Source: Bubalus kerabau (Eukaryota; Chordata; Mammalia; Artiodactyla; Bovidae). From it: a DNA stretch of 64,000 bases. The DNA lies in the NCBI RefSeq assembly GCF_029407905.1, contig NC_073627.1, forward strand, positions 46,431,001-46,495,000. The letters run 5' to 3'. The translations under genes and the position numbers were made by a program. The number at the start of each line of letters is the position of its first letter. Within the stretch, counting starts at the first letter, position 1. Below are positions 35,348 through 49,581 of this stretch, one piece after another. The notes under the pieces are model-generated. The model was not told where the DNA came from, ran no database searches, and was given only the letters and a program-made list of their open reading frames with translations.

Positions 35348-37095
35348 CATTTTTAAGTTTTATTGAAGTGTAATTTTTGATGCGTTTAAGAAATAGTCAT
35401 TTTTTGTGTTGTATTTTAAGATGGTTAATATTAGATATCATATTGAGCCAGTACCTTAGAGCACTTTAGCTTCTGATGCATTTCAGGCTTTAATGAAAAA
35501 TGCATCACTGTTTATTTTTCTTCAGTTACTTTTTTTTAACATAGCATTTTATGATAACAAGGAAAAAACACTTGCAAATAAAAAGTTATTTTTAGATTCT
35601 GGTTTTTGCATCATTCTACCTCTTGCTCCTTTTTGAAACATCTAGATTATTATGCAACAGATTTTTAAAAGAAGAGAAAATAAAATATAATGTGATCTTT
35701 AGTAATCTTGAATATCTAATATTAGGATCACACTTACAGAAGCAATAACTTGTTTTTACTTAAAGAGTTATCCATTACATGTATATGTATGGCTGAGTCC
35801 CTTTGCTGTTCTCCTGAAACTATCAGCAAAATTGTTAATTGGCTATACCCCAATACAAAATAAAAATGTTAAAAAAAAAGTTATTCATGATTATGGATGT
35901 GATAGGTTATAGTCCATTTAGCATTTTTTTTATAAAGACATCCCTAACCATGCTCCCTAAATGTTTGACTTCTTTTTCTGTTCTTTCTAATCTCTCTATA
36001 TCTTCGATTTCGGCTTTTTATTATTCTATCAAATTGCTCTCCTAGAACCCCTATTTAAACCAAAAGAAAAAGGAGGAGGAGGAGGAATTGTGCATATTTT
36101 GGAAGATAACTGTTCCTTACTATTTTTAAAATAAATTATTTTATGCATTTAGGTTTGTTATGATAGTGTGACCAAAACTCATCATTACAGCCTCTCTGGT
36201 TAGCCGTATCATGGGAGTAAATAAACTAACAAGTATTCATTTCCTCACCTCAGCAGCTCATTTCTCACACTCAGATGTCCATAAGATATCTCCCTCCACA
36301 TTCTCAGTGTTCAAAAATCTCCCTGAAAGTTTCATTTTCTCAGAATTGTTGACCATGATTTTCCTATAGCAGTTATACAAATTAGAAGCACGTGGGCCTT
36401 ATTTTAAATAGTCAAATATTTGTTCTATCCATTATAAATCCTAAAATAAAAATTGTCAGAATACATTTCCAGCAGCTTTTCTTATAAAGGTTTTACAGAG
36501 TCACAAAAGGCAAGGTTCTTTTTTTGAAGAATATAATTCTTATAATAGGCAAGTAGTAAAAAAAAAAAAGAACTTTTGCACATCAACCAGTGCTGTTTTG
36601 TCATCTTCTTGGGAAGAAGTACATTTTATATCCCAGCTTCGGAACATACACACATAAACACAAGTTACAGATTGAAACATTTAGTCCTATTTTGCTGCTA
36701 GAAGGTCAGAAATCAGAGAAGTTGAGAGAGAAAAGCCTTTGCTATAGTTTTATAAGTCAGCTCATGGAATGAGAGAGGGCATTTCTTCTAAATGACTGGA
36801 AGAATGACTTTTCCTAAAGATGGATTTCTCTTTTGCTCATCTTCAGAGGTATGTGGTCATGAAGGGAGTGTTTAACTATTCCAGATATTGGTCCAAGGAA
36901 ATATTGTCTCATTTACTTAAAGTGGCTTGAGGATAAAATTGGCTTTGCTTTAGTTAATTTTTCATGTTGTTTATATTTGATGTTATGTATTTGACAGTGA
37001 AAACATTCAGAATTCTCAATATATTTATGAAAATCATATTTTAAAATCCCAACTATTTGCATTAAAACAATTTATTTTTCCTCAATGATCTATAG

Positions 37096-37718
<623 letters not shown>

Positions 37719-37827
37719 AGAATTTGTTTTAACACTCCCTTAGCCCCTCAAGCTCTGGAAGATGTCAAAAATGTGGTCAGAAAACATATAAGTGATGGTG
37801 TGGCTGACAGTGGATTGACACTGAAAG
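37719..37827 (+). CDS. RHOT1: RHOT1 exon 10
   Basis: Encodes residues 214-249 plus one base of Gly250: RICFNTPLAPQALEDVKNVV then RKHISDGVADSGLTLK. This is the helical region after EF-hand 1, including the ligand-mimic part of the EF module (family knowledge). Acceptor 'cttttgccag', donor 'gtgggt'. Confidence 0.96.
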
Positions 37828-38620
37828 GTGGGTGAAAGGTGCTTTTTTCCTCCTTTCAAACTTTTAAAAAATTTGGCAGCAGGCAACAGTCTATAGTGCT
37901 ATCTAGATGTTTAGGGAAGCGTCTGTGTTTATTAGTGTAACTAAAATGCTAGCAGGCAGGCCATCGGTGGGGATAATTACCTCCACTGTCAGTATAAATT
38001 AGAGATAGGGAAATTTATTGGATTTCAAGAGTGCAGAGTTCCCTCTGAAGATAAAAGAATTCTGAAACAAATTTATCTTAAAATTCTTATTACTCATAAG
38101 CATCCTCTAAATAGAAATTATTTTTAAGGAAGACATTTTGTCTCCCAATCAAATTTACCAAGTACCGAATGTTCCAAGTACCGAGTAAAATATGTTATAG
38201 AGCCACAGTGAAATCAGAAACCAGTTTTCTCGTTACAGAAATAAGCACACAGATGTCGAAAATGATTTCATTTGTTTTTATCGTATAACTTTGTGAATGT
38301 CAGTGTACACCTTGGGATGTGTTTTTGGCCCTTTCATCCAGTACCACCTTTTGCTGACTTGGGTGTATATGAAGTTACATATTCATTCTGAATTACAGAT
38401 ACATTACAGATATCTGAATGTATCTGAATTACAGGTACATTCTGAAATCAGCTCTTTGAGACACGCGTGAACTTGGTTTTGATCTGACCTTCAGTATGCA
38501 CAGCTAGTACACATGTGGTCGTGAGTCTAGCTCTTGCCATTGTGTGTTACATGCTTGCCTCCCATGTCACCCTGTACCCATTTTCACATCAGCTATATTT
38601 ACTAATTTATTTTATTTCAG
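37828..38620 (+). other. RHOT1: RHOT1 intron 10
   Basis: No recognisable repeat. A short local duplication of 'acagatacattacagatatctgaa'-type wording, given here in part, lies around 38395-38440. Confidence 0.75.
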
Positions 38621-38741
38621 GTTTTCTTTTTTTACACACACTTTTTATTCAGAGAGGGAGACATGAGACTACTTGGACTGTGCTTCGACGATTTGGTTAT
38701 GATGACGATCTGGATTTGACACCCGAATATTTATTCCCCTT
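38621..38741 (+). CDS. RHOT1: RHOT1 exon 11
   Basis: Encodes residues 250-289 plus two bases of Leu290: GFLFLHTLFIQRGRHETTWT, VLRRFGYDDDLDLTPEYLFP. This links the two EF modules. The donor splits 'ccc tt|gtatgt'; an apparent in-frame read-through TATGTACC is intronic. Acceptor 'ttatttcag'. Confidence 0.96.
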
Positions 38742-38867
38742 GTATGTACCTTTGGCTTCTAATTGATTTCATTTGCCAGTATTTTAAAGTTTTATTTAGC
38801 ATGTAGGTAGTAGGCTTTGAGCTACTTAGGAATAATTTAGATTTATAGAGCCGTTTATAGCAGGGTT

Positions 38868-39053
38868 TCTCAACCTCGGCACTGTTGACATTTTGGACCA
38901 GATAATTCATTATTGTAGAGCCTGTTCTATGCGTTACAGGATGTTTATTAGCACATCCTTAGATGCCAACAACACCTCTTCCCCTAGTCGTGACAGCCAG
39001 AAATGTGCCCGTGGGAGTGAGATGATCCCCACTTAAGAGCCACTGATTTACAG
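38868..39053 (+). mobile_element. MER5A-like hAT MITE
   Basis: 'tagcagggtttctcaacctc', 'ggcactgttgacattttgga', 'caggatgtttattagcacat' and the end 'cccacttaagagccactgat' follow the MER5A order, with inverted ends. Confidence 0.8.
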
Positions 39054-40019
39054 CATGGCTCAGCCTCTTGCTCTTCTTCTTACGGAGAATACAGTTATAT
39101 TTTAAAATTGGTTTTATTGAGGAAGGAGATAAGAGAAGCTAGATGAACTTGTTTTTAGAATCAAAGGAGTCAAAAATACATTGGTTAGCATTTTTCTTTG
39201 TCCTCCCTGAGTTTTATAGCCTGTTCTCAGTTTAGGATAAAGTACTTTTCCTAAGCAACCAGTCTCTGTGTGGTTATTTTCCTTTAAGTAATGATGTGTT
39301 TAAGTTCTGTTTGTTTAGCAATGAACCCAGCATCATCCTGATAGGAGACTGCGTAACTGTAGGATGCCTCTTCTGTACCCAAGGGAAGTAGGCTTCTCAG
39401 GGAGGTGACTTCCCAGGATCAGACCTTTGAGCCTTTTGCCTTTTTTCTTCATTCTTTCAATAGCACATTATCTTCATGTTCTCCTTTTTTTTAAATTTTA
39501 GCATGGTACTGCTAGCTCTCCATGTAAGGGTTCAGAAAAACTGTCATTTTTTCCTTCCCCATCACCGAGGAAGCAAAATACTTTCTGGTTGGATTCCTGG
39601 CCCATTAATCAGTTCTAAGTTGAAACTTCCCTTGTCAAAGTTATTCAAACTTGGCTCAAGTAATTTCCCAGATTTTTCAATAAATAAGTATGGAATGAAT
39701 GCATTTGTCCCAAGATCTTTTTATCAAGCTTTCTTTTCTGTGCCATTTATGTGGGTAGATAAATTCTACAGAACATAGAAAGTTGCTTATTGCTTTGTAA
39801 AGTATGACAGTAAGGAAACTCCATCTTTTATGGCTTTGTGACTTACACTAAAATCTCTTTTAATTTCTTTGTGCGCTCTACCTTTAATTTTTTGTAAAAT
39901 AGCCGCTTTAGAGCCACGTCTTGAGTCTCCTTATTAAACTCTCTACTCCCATTCTTCATGTTGTGGCAAGAATTAATACTGATAGATACATAACACAGAT
40001 TTTGCCACGTCACTTTGCC

Positions 40020-40480
40020 TTTAAGACAGGGTAAAGCCCAAGCTTCTTAACCAGGTATAGAAAGTCATTCCTGATCTGGTCTGCTCCGACTCACTCTCTG
40101 CCTTCACTCTAGAAGTAAATACTAAACTACTTCTAGTCTGCAAATCAGATATTATTTCCCAGCCTGGGCTTCTGCCCATGGTATTTTTACTCTTCCTTCT
40201 TCTCTCTCCAACCCAATTCATGTCTGTTATCCTTCAGGTCTCAGTTCAAGTACAGTGTCTCTCAGCAGTGCTGACACCTTCCCATCCCCAGACCAAGGTG
40301 TCTGCTGTCTCAGGAGCTCCCCAGCATCTGTAGTTTGCCCACTCGGCCGTTGCCTCTTTCTGCTGAGATAGTGAGGTTATCTACTTGTGTTCTGTCTCCA
40401 GCTTGAATGTGGTTCCCTAGCGGTAGAGAGCCTGTCGTGTTTTCATGCCCCCAGTATCTCAGTGCATTTGATAAATGTTT
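40020..40480 (+). mobile_element. L2 LINE 3' fragment
   Basis: 'aagcccaagcttcttaacca', 'tttactcttccttcttctct', 'ttcaggtctcagttcaagta' and 'cagtgcatttgataaatgtt' follow L2 order. Confidence 0.65.
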
Positions 40481-40878
40481 ATGGATTCAAATTTAGGGTG
40501 GGTCAGAAATCACATCAGGCAGAAATAACATCTCTTCACATCATTTTTAACTCAATACAGTGTGGATACTGTATAAAGCTCATCATTTTGACTTACAATT
40601 GGTTTGTAGGAGAAACTACTAGAAACTAATTACAGTTTAATCAGTATTGTCTGTATGTTTTTTAATACAACCTGCCCTTCAGATAGTTAAGGAAATGTAT
40701 ATGTCACCTTGGAAGGAGCACTATTTTGGCTCTTCTGAGGATTGCCATAGCAATGCAGTGACTTCCCCTGGGAAAGTCTAAATGGCTGCAGCAAACATAT
40801 TCTGTAAGTGCTTTCATCTTACAAAAAGAACTTGTTGCAATTTCATATTCATTTCTCAAATTAAATTTTAATATTTGA

Positions 40879-41584
<706 letters not shown>

Positions 41585-41730
41585 GATAGAGACTGTGCTT
41601 TGTCACCTGATGAGCTTAAAGATTTGTTTAAAGTTTTCCCTTACATACCTTGGGGGCCAGATGTGAATAACACAGTTTGTACAAATGAAAAAGGATGGAT
41701 AACCTACCAGGGATTCCTTTCCCAGTGGAC
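41585..41730 (+). CDS. RHOT1: RHOT1 exon 13 (EF-hand 2)
   Basis: Encodes residues 319-366 plus two bases of Thr367. Begins DRDCALSPDE, finishing the EF-hand 2 loop (317-328; acidic residues at 1, 3 and 5 and Glu328 at 12, but Cys at the usual Gly position 6), then LKDLFKVFPYIPWGPDVNNT and CTNEKGWITYQGFLSQW. Acceptor 'gtatcttcag', donor 'gtgagt'. Confidence 0.97.
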
Positions 41731-43004
41731 GTGAGTATAGAGCTCACTTCTTTCCTCTAGAGTTACAGCTGCTTTGAAATTGTGGTACATTACATGCGTT
41801 ATTTTGTGAATTTGTCAGATCTTATGAAATACTTCTATCTTAGCTGCCTGTGAGCAGAATTTATTAATATAGTGCCACTGCTATCGCTAAGATGAACTAT
41901 AGATGTTTATAAATTTATCAGGAAGGGATGTGCTTGCTTTTGGATTATGTACAGGGAAACATTAATATCAAAATGGAACTAAACATTAATACTTTAAAAA
42001 CAATTTTATTGGAGTATAGTTGATTTGCAATGTTGTGTTTTAATACTTTTTTGATTAAGGGAATAGGAATCATCACTTTTATTGATTGCACAATTCTTTT
42101 ATTTTTGGAATATGTGTGTACTAAGTCACTTTAGTCATGTCCAACTCTTTGTGACCCTATGGATTGTAGCCTGCCAGGCTCCTCTGTTCATGGGATTCTC
42201 CAGGCAAGAATACTGGAGTGGGTTGCCATGCCTTCCTCTAGGGAATCTTCCTGACTCAGGGATCAAACCCGCGTCTCTTATATCTCCTGCGTTGGCATAT
42301 GGATTCTTAACCATTAGCACCACCTGGGAAACCCATATTTTTTGGAATGTGGGGAGAGCATATTTTACTTGACGTGGAAGATGCTTTGAGGGATTGTTGT
42401 TTGCTTTGAATGTACTCTTAGGCTTAGTGAGGGTGTCTACAGTCTAGATACAGCAAAGTTGACCTATTGTCTAGGGCGATAGGAAAATCTTCTGCTTATA
42501 CATAATGATTTAATACTTTAACCTTGGTGAGAATAACTTTCTCAACACCAGGATCTGTTCTTTTTTTTCATCTCATAAGAAAGGCCAACTAATTTCAAGT
42601 GCCTTTCAACCTTTTAGTTTTGCACCTATTGCAAGCCCTTTCAGAATTAAATCCTTAGCTAGCCAGTATTTGCAGTACAGTATGTAACTGGGGAAGCAGA
42701 TAACATAAAATATCTGTGCTGTAGATCTTACCTAGAGTACCAAGGTTAAAGCTCATCCATGTGGCTTTGCTCTTTCCAGGCCGATGGAGTAGGTACAGGA
42801 GCCCCCTCCACCCCTGACATTGCATCTCCTCTTTCTTCTCTGCCCTAAGAATGCCACTGTAGGAAGGGCCATGTTTGGGCATGTGGGAAATTAAAGCAGT
42901 CTGACAAAAATTACCTGGGTCTGGTGTTAAATTATTTGAACTGTTGTGATTTTTTAAAATAGATATTCTTTTAGAAACTTCGCGTGTTTTCAACTTTTTC
43001 CTAG
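41731..43004 (+). other. RHOT1: RHOT1 intron 13
   Basis: One Bov-tA and a short L1-tail-like stretch at about 41995-42040; 42340-43000 shows nothing recognisable. Confidence 0.8.
42113..42334 (-). mobile_element. Bov-tA SINE
   Basis: 'gtactaagtcactttagtca', 'tgtagcctgccaggctcctc', 'gactcagggatcaaacccgc' and 'accattagcaccacctggga' in reverse Bov-tA order. Confidence 0.9.
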
Positions 43005-43105
43005 GCTCACGACCTATTTAGATGTACAGCGGTGCCTGGAGTATTTGGGTTATCTAGGCTATTCAATATTGACTGAACAAGAATCTCAGGCTTCAGCCAT
43101 CACAG
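43005..43105 (+). CDS. RHOT1: RHOT1 exon 14
   Basis: Encodes residues 367-400 plus one base of Val401: [34 protein letters not shown]. It covers the end of the second EF module and the linker to GTPase 2. Acceptor 'actttttcctag', donor 'gtaagt'. 101 nt. Confidence 0.96.
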
Positions 43106-44736
43106 GTAAGTGTGTATACTCTTTAATTAGATACTTTTTTTCAAGATTCCAGTTTCATATGTAAAAAGAGTGAAAATAAATGCATCTTCATTAGTCTTCC
43201 TGTTTATACTCTTGTTTGCCCATAATTTGATAATCTTTTGAATTGAAATGCTCGATTTCTTATTTATCAAGAAAGAAAGAGTAAAGGTTTTACTTCTAGT
43301 CTATCCCTGAGGGTACTTCATGGATGAAAATTAGGGAAGGCTATAGACATTAATGCGAAGAGTTGACTCATTGGAAAAGACTCTGATGCTGGGAGGGATT
43401 GGGGGCAGGAGGAGAAGGGGACGACAGAGGATGAGATGGCTGGATGGCATCACTGACTCGATGGACGTGAGTCTTAGTGAACTCCAGGAGTTGGTGATAG
43501 ACAGGGAGGCCTGGCATGCTGCAATTCATGGGGTCGCAAAGAGTCGGACACTACTGAGCGACTGATCTGATCTGATAGACATTAAAAGTATTTACTGTCC
43601 ATCTTGTGTTTTAATTTTCTTTAAACATTAAAAACAATGGGTATAACACATGATCCTGATATTGAACTGATTGTACATCTCAGTTTTATAACCTTTTACC
43701 AATTAATAAATTTTTTACAGATCTCGTAATGTTAAACAGGCATTCTTGCCAAACAATGTGCTCCACTTAAAAAAATATATAGATGTAATATGAAATAATA
43801 AATTAGGGAACTGATCATTTCAAGAAGTTTTTATATCCTAATTGGTGGGAAAAAATAGGCACGTATCTTACAGGAAGCCCTGTTACAAGAAGACAGCCTA
43901 TGAGAAATTGACAGAGCAAGTACCCTTTAAAATACTTAACCAGTTAGACAGTATTTACTTCAGCACCAAAGAATAAGGAATTAGCTAGCATGAGGTTCTT
44001 TCACTCAACAAAATATTGTGGACATATTTCTGTTACCGATGTGTATTTTATATACCTTTAATATTATATAATGTATAATCATGGATAGTCTATAATATAC
44101 TTACTGAACTATTCCATAATTTTGTGTTTTTTATCATTTTCAGTTTTTTGCTACTATAAACAGTGTCTCTGGTGAGCTTTCTTGTAATCAGATCTTTGGG
44201 TGCAGCTTAAGGAGGTCTCTTTCCCTCGAGAAAGATGCCTGTGGCTCTGCTGATGCAGGGTTGTTTTCAGCACTGCCTCTTTCACAGATTTACCTTGGAA
44301 ATCTAGAGTGCCTACCACCTTTCTGTTTATAGACCCGAGAGTAACGTTTTGAGGTGGCATCTTTCAGTTTATAATTTGTTACGACAGTAATAGAAAAAAA
44401 GATGGGATGTAGTGTATGCTACATTCATTGTAATTTTTGTTCATTTTGGGAATATTGTTTTCTTACATAAAGGTACTACTTATTTTATGATAAAATCAAT
44501 ATGTGGTTACTAGAAATTTACAACTGACTTTCAGAATCGCACCTTTTTTACTAAAGAGGCCCTTCTGTATTATCTTCTGTACTTCATTTTACATACAGGT
44601 TGGCTATCATACAGTTTGTTTATTGATCAAATGCTTCATAAAAATAATAAATATCAGTATCATATTTTGCAGAAGGCGAAGTGAAGCCTCAGTGAGTGTA
44701 TGTGGTACATAATTAGCTTTTTATTTTCCTTTTTAG
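43106..44736 (+). other. RHOT1: RHOT1 intron 14
   Basis: One BovB 3' end (listed). 43590-44700 is AT-rich with no recognised repeat. Confidence 0.8.
43354..43574 (+). mobile_element. BovB 3' end with 11-bp target-site duplication and variant tail
   Basis: Runs 'tgcgaagagttgactcattg' through 'gggtcgcaaagagtcggaca' and ends 'gactgatctgatctgat', so the tail pentamer is CTGAT instead of CTGAA. Flanks 'atagacattaa' match exactly at 43343-43353 and 43575-43585. Confidence 0.92.
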
Positions 44737-44867
44737 TAACAAGAGATAAAAAGATAGACCTTCAGAAAAAACAAACTCAAAGAAACGTATTCCGATGTAA
44801 TGTAATTGGGATGAAAAACTGTGGGAAAAGTGGAGTTCTTCAGGCTCTTCTGGGAAGAAACTTAATG
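44737..44867 (+). CDS. RHOT1: RHOT1 exon 15 (GTPase 2 P-loop)
   Basis: Encodes residues 401-444. TRDKKIDLQKKQTQRNVFRC leads into NVIGMKNCGKSGVLQALLGR; G425-S432 (GMKNCGKS) is the phosphate-binding loop of the C-terminal GTPase. Acceptor 'ttttcctttttag', donor 'gtgaga'. 131 nt; the first two bases complete Val401. Confidence 0.97.
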
Positions 44868-45512
44868 GTGAGAGCTCAGAAAGTTAGAACCTTACTCAGT
44901 AGGTTTTTATAGTCATGTGTTTACATAATTTTTTCATAACCATTAACCTTATTAGATGATATATAGGTATAATAGTAAAGTACAACTAAAATGTACCAGT
45001 AATCTCTTTGAACTAGCTTTATCTTTGCTTTATTGGTGTTAGCCATCATTTGGTGTTTGTTTTTTTTTTAACGTTTAGATGGAGATTAAATAAATACACA
45101 TATGAAAGTATCAGACACAGGGCTTGGCATGAAGTAAATGTAGCACTCTACATTGCTGCTACCTGATTATGACTACTGCCTTGAGTAAAGAGGCTGACAT
45201 ATTTTCAGGTGAAATGGCAGGCCAAATCATAGTGTAATGAGAATTGCCAGCAGGTGGCTCAGTGAATGCGGTTTACTTCCTTGTCAGCTACTGCTTTCCC
45301 TTTCTGCAGAACAAATGCATCTCTTATTTTAGAGCCTAAGAACTAAGAAACAAAATCAATATGCTCTTTGTACTGATAAATAATATATAGCATAGGGAAG
45401 AATGTCCTTTTTTTGGTAACACACCCACACATATACACAAAGTACATGTGCTGATGAAAACTAGTTACTGTGATTTCTTACTGTAAATACTGAGATTTTT
45501 GGTTGTTTTCAG
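44868..45512 (+). other. RHOT1: RHOT1 intron 15
   Basis: A weak MIR-like stretch lies around 45065-45180; nothing else recognisable. Confidence 0.75.
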
Positions 45513-45596
45513 AGGCAGAAGAAAATTCGTGATGATCATAAATCGTACTATGCGATTAACACTGTCTATGTCTATGGACAAGAGAAATATTTGTTG
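45513..45596 (+). CDS. RHOT1: RHOT1 exon 16
   Basis: Encodes residues 445-472 (RQKKIRDDHKSYYAINTVYV, YGQEKYLL), the switch I and second beta strand of GTPase 2. Acceptor 'gttgttttcag', donor 'gtaaga'. 28 whole codons. Confidence 0.96.
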
Positions 45597-45829
45597 GTAA
45601 GAAATTTTCTGGCATATAAAGATTATTAATTATTGGGTACATTTTTAAAATGACTCTTTGAGAACATAATTGGATTTAATTTAATGGCTTTTGTGTGATT
45701 TTATTTTTCTACCTGATTTAGTCATTAGATTTAATTTTAGTTCTCTTAAATGTGTGTGGTGATTACATGGTTGTAGATACAGGTAAAAATTTATCTATTT
45801 GTGTGCTTAATTGTATGTAATACCACCAT

Positions 45830-46105
45830 GCTGCTGCTGCTGCTAAGTTGCTTCAGTCGTGTCCAACTCTGTGTGACCCCATAGACTGCGGCCCACCAGG
45901 CTCCCCCGTCCCTGGGATTCTCCAGGCAAGAACACTGGAGTGGGTTGCCATTTCCTTCTCTAATGCATGAAAGTGAAAAGTGAAAGTGAAGTCGCTCAGT
46001 CGTGTCCGACTCTTAGCGACCCCATGGACTGCAGCTTACCAGGCTCCTCCATCCATGGGATTTTCCAGGCAAGAGTACTGGAGTGGGGTGCCATTGCCTT
46101 CTCCA
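45830..46105 (-). mobile_element. Bov-A2 SINE with 11-bp target-site duplication
   Basis: Starts (GCT)n, two reverse-oriented Bov-A monomers, ends 'ggtgccattgccttctcca'. 'aataccaccat' is repeated exactly at 45819-45829 and 46106-46116, and a poly-A run follows. Confidence 0.93.
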
Positions 46106-46347
46106 AATACCACCATAAAAAAGTAAAAAAAAAAAAAAAATTCAATCCACTTTGCTCTTTCTTTCATTTATATTTTTAAAAATTACATCCTTTACTATTG
46201 ACTAGAAATGAGTTTGAAGGCTTTAGTGCAGGTGTGTGGTAGTTTATCTGTGGTCACTGATAACCTTAATGTACCATCCTTTGCTTTGTGTTTTTGGTTG
46301 GTGGGGAGGAAGAGTGGTGTGGTAGAAAGAAAAAACACTTGGGAATC

Positions 46348-46549
46348 GTGTGTATGTGCCCAGTCATGTCCAACTCTGCCACCCCATGGACTGTAGCCCA
46401 TCAGGCTTCTCTGTCCATGGAATTTCCAGGCAAGAATACTGGAGTGGGTTATCATTTCCTTCTCCAGGGCATCTTCCCCACCCAGGGGTGAACCCAGGTC
46501 TCCTGCTTGGCAGGCTGATTCTTTACCACTGTGCCACCTGGGCTTCCCA
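46348..46549 (-). mobile_element. Bov-tA SINE with 9-bp target-site duplication
   Basis: Reverse Bov-tA from 'gtgtgtatgtgcccagtcat' to 'ctttaccactgtgccacctg' and 'ggcttccc'. 'ttgggaatc' flanks it at 46339-46347 and 46550-46558. Confidence 0.9.
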
Positions 46550-46569
46550 TTGGGAATCATCTGAATTCA

Positions 46570-46700
46570 AATTTTGGTTTGAATATCTTTGGCAGTTGAC
46601 CTAATCTCTGTAACCTGTTTGTTATCTTTAGTAGGTAGAGAATGCGTGTAAAGGGCCTGCCCAGCATACTTTAGTCACTCACTAAATGTTAGTTTCTATA
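46570..46700 (-). mobile_element. MIR SINE
   Basis: 'gttgacctaatctctgtaac', 'gcgtgtaaagggcctgccca' and 'gtcactcactaaatgttag' follow the reverse MIR order. Confidence 0.6.
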
Positions 46701-46907
46701 GAACCTTAATCACCATTTTTCATCTACAAAAATCAGAAAGCTACTTGTTTATCTCTGTGTCTTACTTCTAATGAGTCTGAGAAATTATGCTTAACTAGTG
46801 TTTTTAAATTAAGAAGTCAAGTTAAGCAAGTAATAAAACTTCATGACTTTAATTTTGCATCAGTGTTATGATACTTACGTTTCGCATTGTCTTTTTCTTT
46901 TTCCAAG

Positions 46908-47027
46908 TTGCATGATATCTCAGAATCGGAATTTTTGACTGAGGCTGAGATCCTTTGTGATGTTGTGTGCCTGGTATATGATGTCAGTAACCCTAAATCC
47001 TTTGAATACTGTGCCAGGATTTTTAAG
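46908..47027 (+). CDS. RHOT1: RHOT1 exon 17
   Basis: Encodes residues 473-512 (LHDISESEFLTEAEILCDVV, CLVYDVSNPKSFEYCARIFK), the core beta sheet of GTPase 2, with DIS at the degenerate G3 position. Acceptor 'ttttccaag', donor 'gtttgt'. 40 whole codons. Confidence 0.97.
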
Positions 47028-47596
47028 GTTTGTTTCAATTTTGGCCTATAACTAAGTTTAACTTTGTAAGGAGTTTAATGGAATTGTAATGTGTTTTCTA
47101 ACCAAGGAAATGCAAGAAAATTATCTGTGGAGCTTTTTAAAGATAGATACATCCTATCTGTAAAGGTTCTGGTTTCATTCTGAGGTGGTATTCCACGAGT
47201 GATTCTGATGTGCATCCCTGGTTAAGAACCTCTGCATTAGTGAAAGTTCTTAGAAATGCACATGGTTTACATATTGCCAATTATACCAAGAAGATTAATA
47301 GAGCAAGGAGAAAAACATGAGGCTTCAAAAGTTGTAAGTTACTCTGAGATTGTCAACAAGATTCAATAAGAGTAAAAAAACTATATGTACAAAGGAATTT
47401 CCTCTAGGATTGTTTTTAATAGCAAAAACCTGGAAATAATCCACATATCTAACAATACGAAGGTAGTTTACCAAACTGAGAGAAAATGATCCTGTGAAAT
47501 TTATATAGTCATTAAAAATAATGGTTTTGAATTCTGAAAACATGGAAAATTCAGCATTTTTCGATAGTAATATCCAGCATGACTGCCACTATGTAA

Positions 47597-47646
47597 ATAT
47601 CTGTGTGTGTGTGTGTGAATGTATGTATGTGTATATATATATATAT
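47597..47646 (+). repeat. (TG)n/(TA)n simple repeat
   Basis: (tg)8-like run followed by 'aatgtatgtatgtgta' and a (ta)n run. Confidence 0.9.
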
Positions 47647-47666
47647 GCATGTGCTTAAGGACTAGA

Positions 47667-47870
47667 AACTGAAAGTGTTAATCGCTTAGTCGTGCCTCTT
47701 TGCGACCCCATGGACTGTAGCCCGCCAGGCTCCTCTATCCATGGAATTCTCCAGGCAAGAATACTGGAGTGGGTGCCCTTCTCCAGGGAATCTTCCCAGT
47801 CTAAGAATCGAACCCAGGTTTCCTGCATTGCAGGCAGATTCTTTACTGTCCTGAGCTACCAGGGAAGCCC
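47667..47870 (-). mobile_element. Bov-tA SINE with 11-bp target-site duplication
   Basis: Reverse Bov-tA from 'aactgaaagtgttaatcgct' to 'gagctaccagggaagccc'. 'taaggactaga' is repeated exactly at 47656-47666 and 47871-47881. Confidence 0.93.
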
Positions 47871-48221
47871 TAAGGACTAGAGGTAATATAAAAAAATGAA
47901 AATAGTGTGTTTTAGGATAGAAGAATTTAGGTGGATTTCTTTCTATTTCAGAGTATTAGATCTTTAAAAAAATTTTTTTTTTAAATTATAGTGAATTTGA
48001 AGAATTGTTATAGGTTTGTATCATTATCTGCATTAGAAAAGTATCCTTGGTCTTATTATGTCACTGACCTAGACAACTGCCAGTCCTTGCCTCTTCATTT
48101 ACTTTCTCCCCGAAACTGTTGATGATTTGCCTATCTAGATAAAAATTTCAGTCCCCGTTGAATGAAATTTAGTAATTTTTGAGCTTGTCATCAGATTTTG
48201 ATTTCACTTTTTATTCTATAG

Positions 48222-49485
<1,264 letters not shown>

Positions 49486-49581
49486 AGAGGATCATTACAA
49501 AGACAGACTCTACCGAGACATGGGCAACACTGATAGAATAGAGAATTTGAGAAAAATCTGGGTCTTTCTAAAAACTGCTTT
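49486..49581 (+). CDS. RHOT1: RHOT1 cassette exon 19
   Basis: Alternatively spliced 96-nt exon (1 + 31 codons + 2) that keeps frame: EDHYKDRLYRDMGNTDRIEN then LRKIWVFLKTA, ending in Leu or Phe depending on the next exon. The insertion lies after Pro580, just before the tail anchor. In mouse and human the equivalent insert exists, and isoforms carrying it have been reported on peroxisomes (established knowledge). Acceptor 'ttatctacag', donor 'tt|gtaagt', which is tandemly duplicated 30 bp downstream. Confidence 0.93.

Larger units (their letters stand above)
27535..37095 (+). other. RHOT1: RHOT1 intron 8
   Basis: The most repeat-loaded intron up to 35.3 kb (L1, hAT, BovB, Bov-A2, Bov-tA listed separately). 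27600-28130, 34540-35145 and 35350-37080 are AT-rich with no recognised feature apart from a short (GGA)n run near 36071 and several A/T tracts. Confidence 0.85.
45597..46907 (+). other. RHOT1: RHOT1 intron 16
   Basis: Holds a Bov-A2, a Bov-tA and a MIR (listed). No other feature. Confidence 0.85.
47028..48221 (+). other. RHOT1: RHOT1 intron 17
   Basis: A simple repeat and a Bov-tA are listed. 47030-47590 and 47890-48210 hold nothing recognisable apart from a MER5-like scrap near 47205-47240. Confidence 0.8.
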
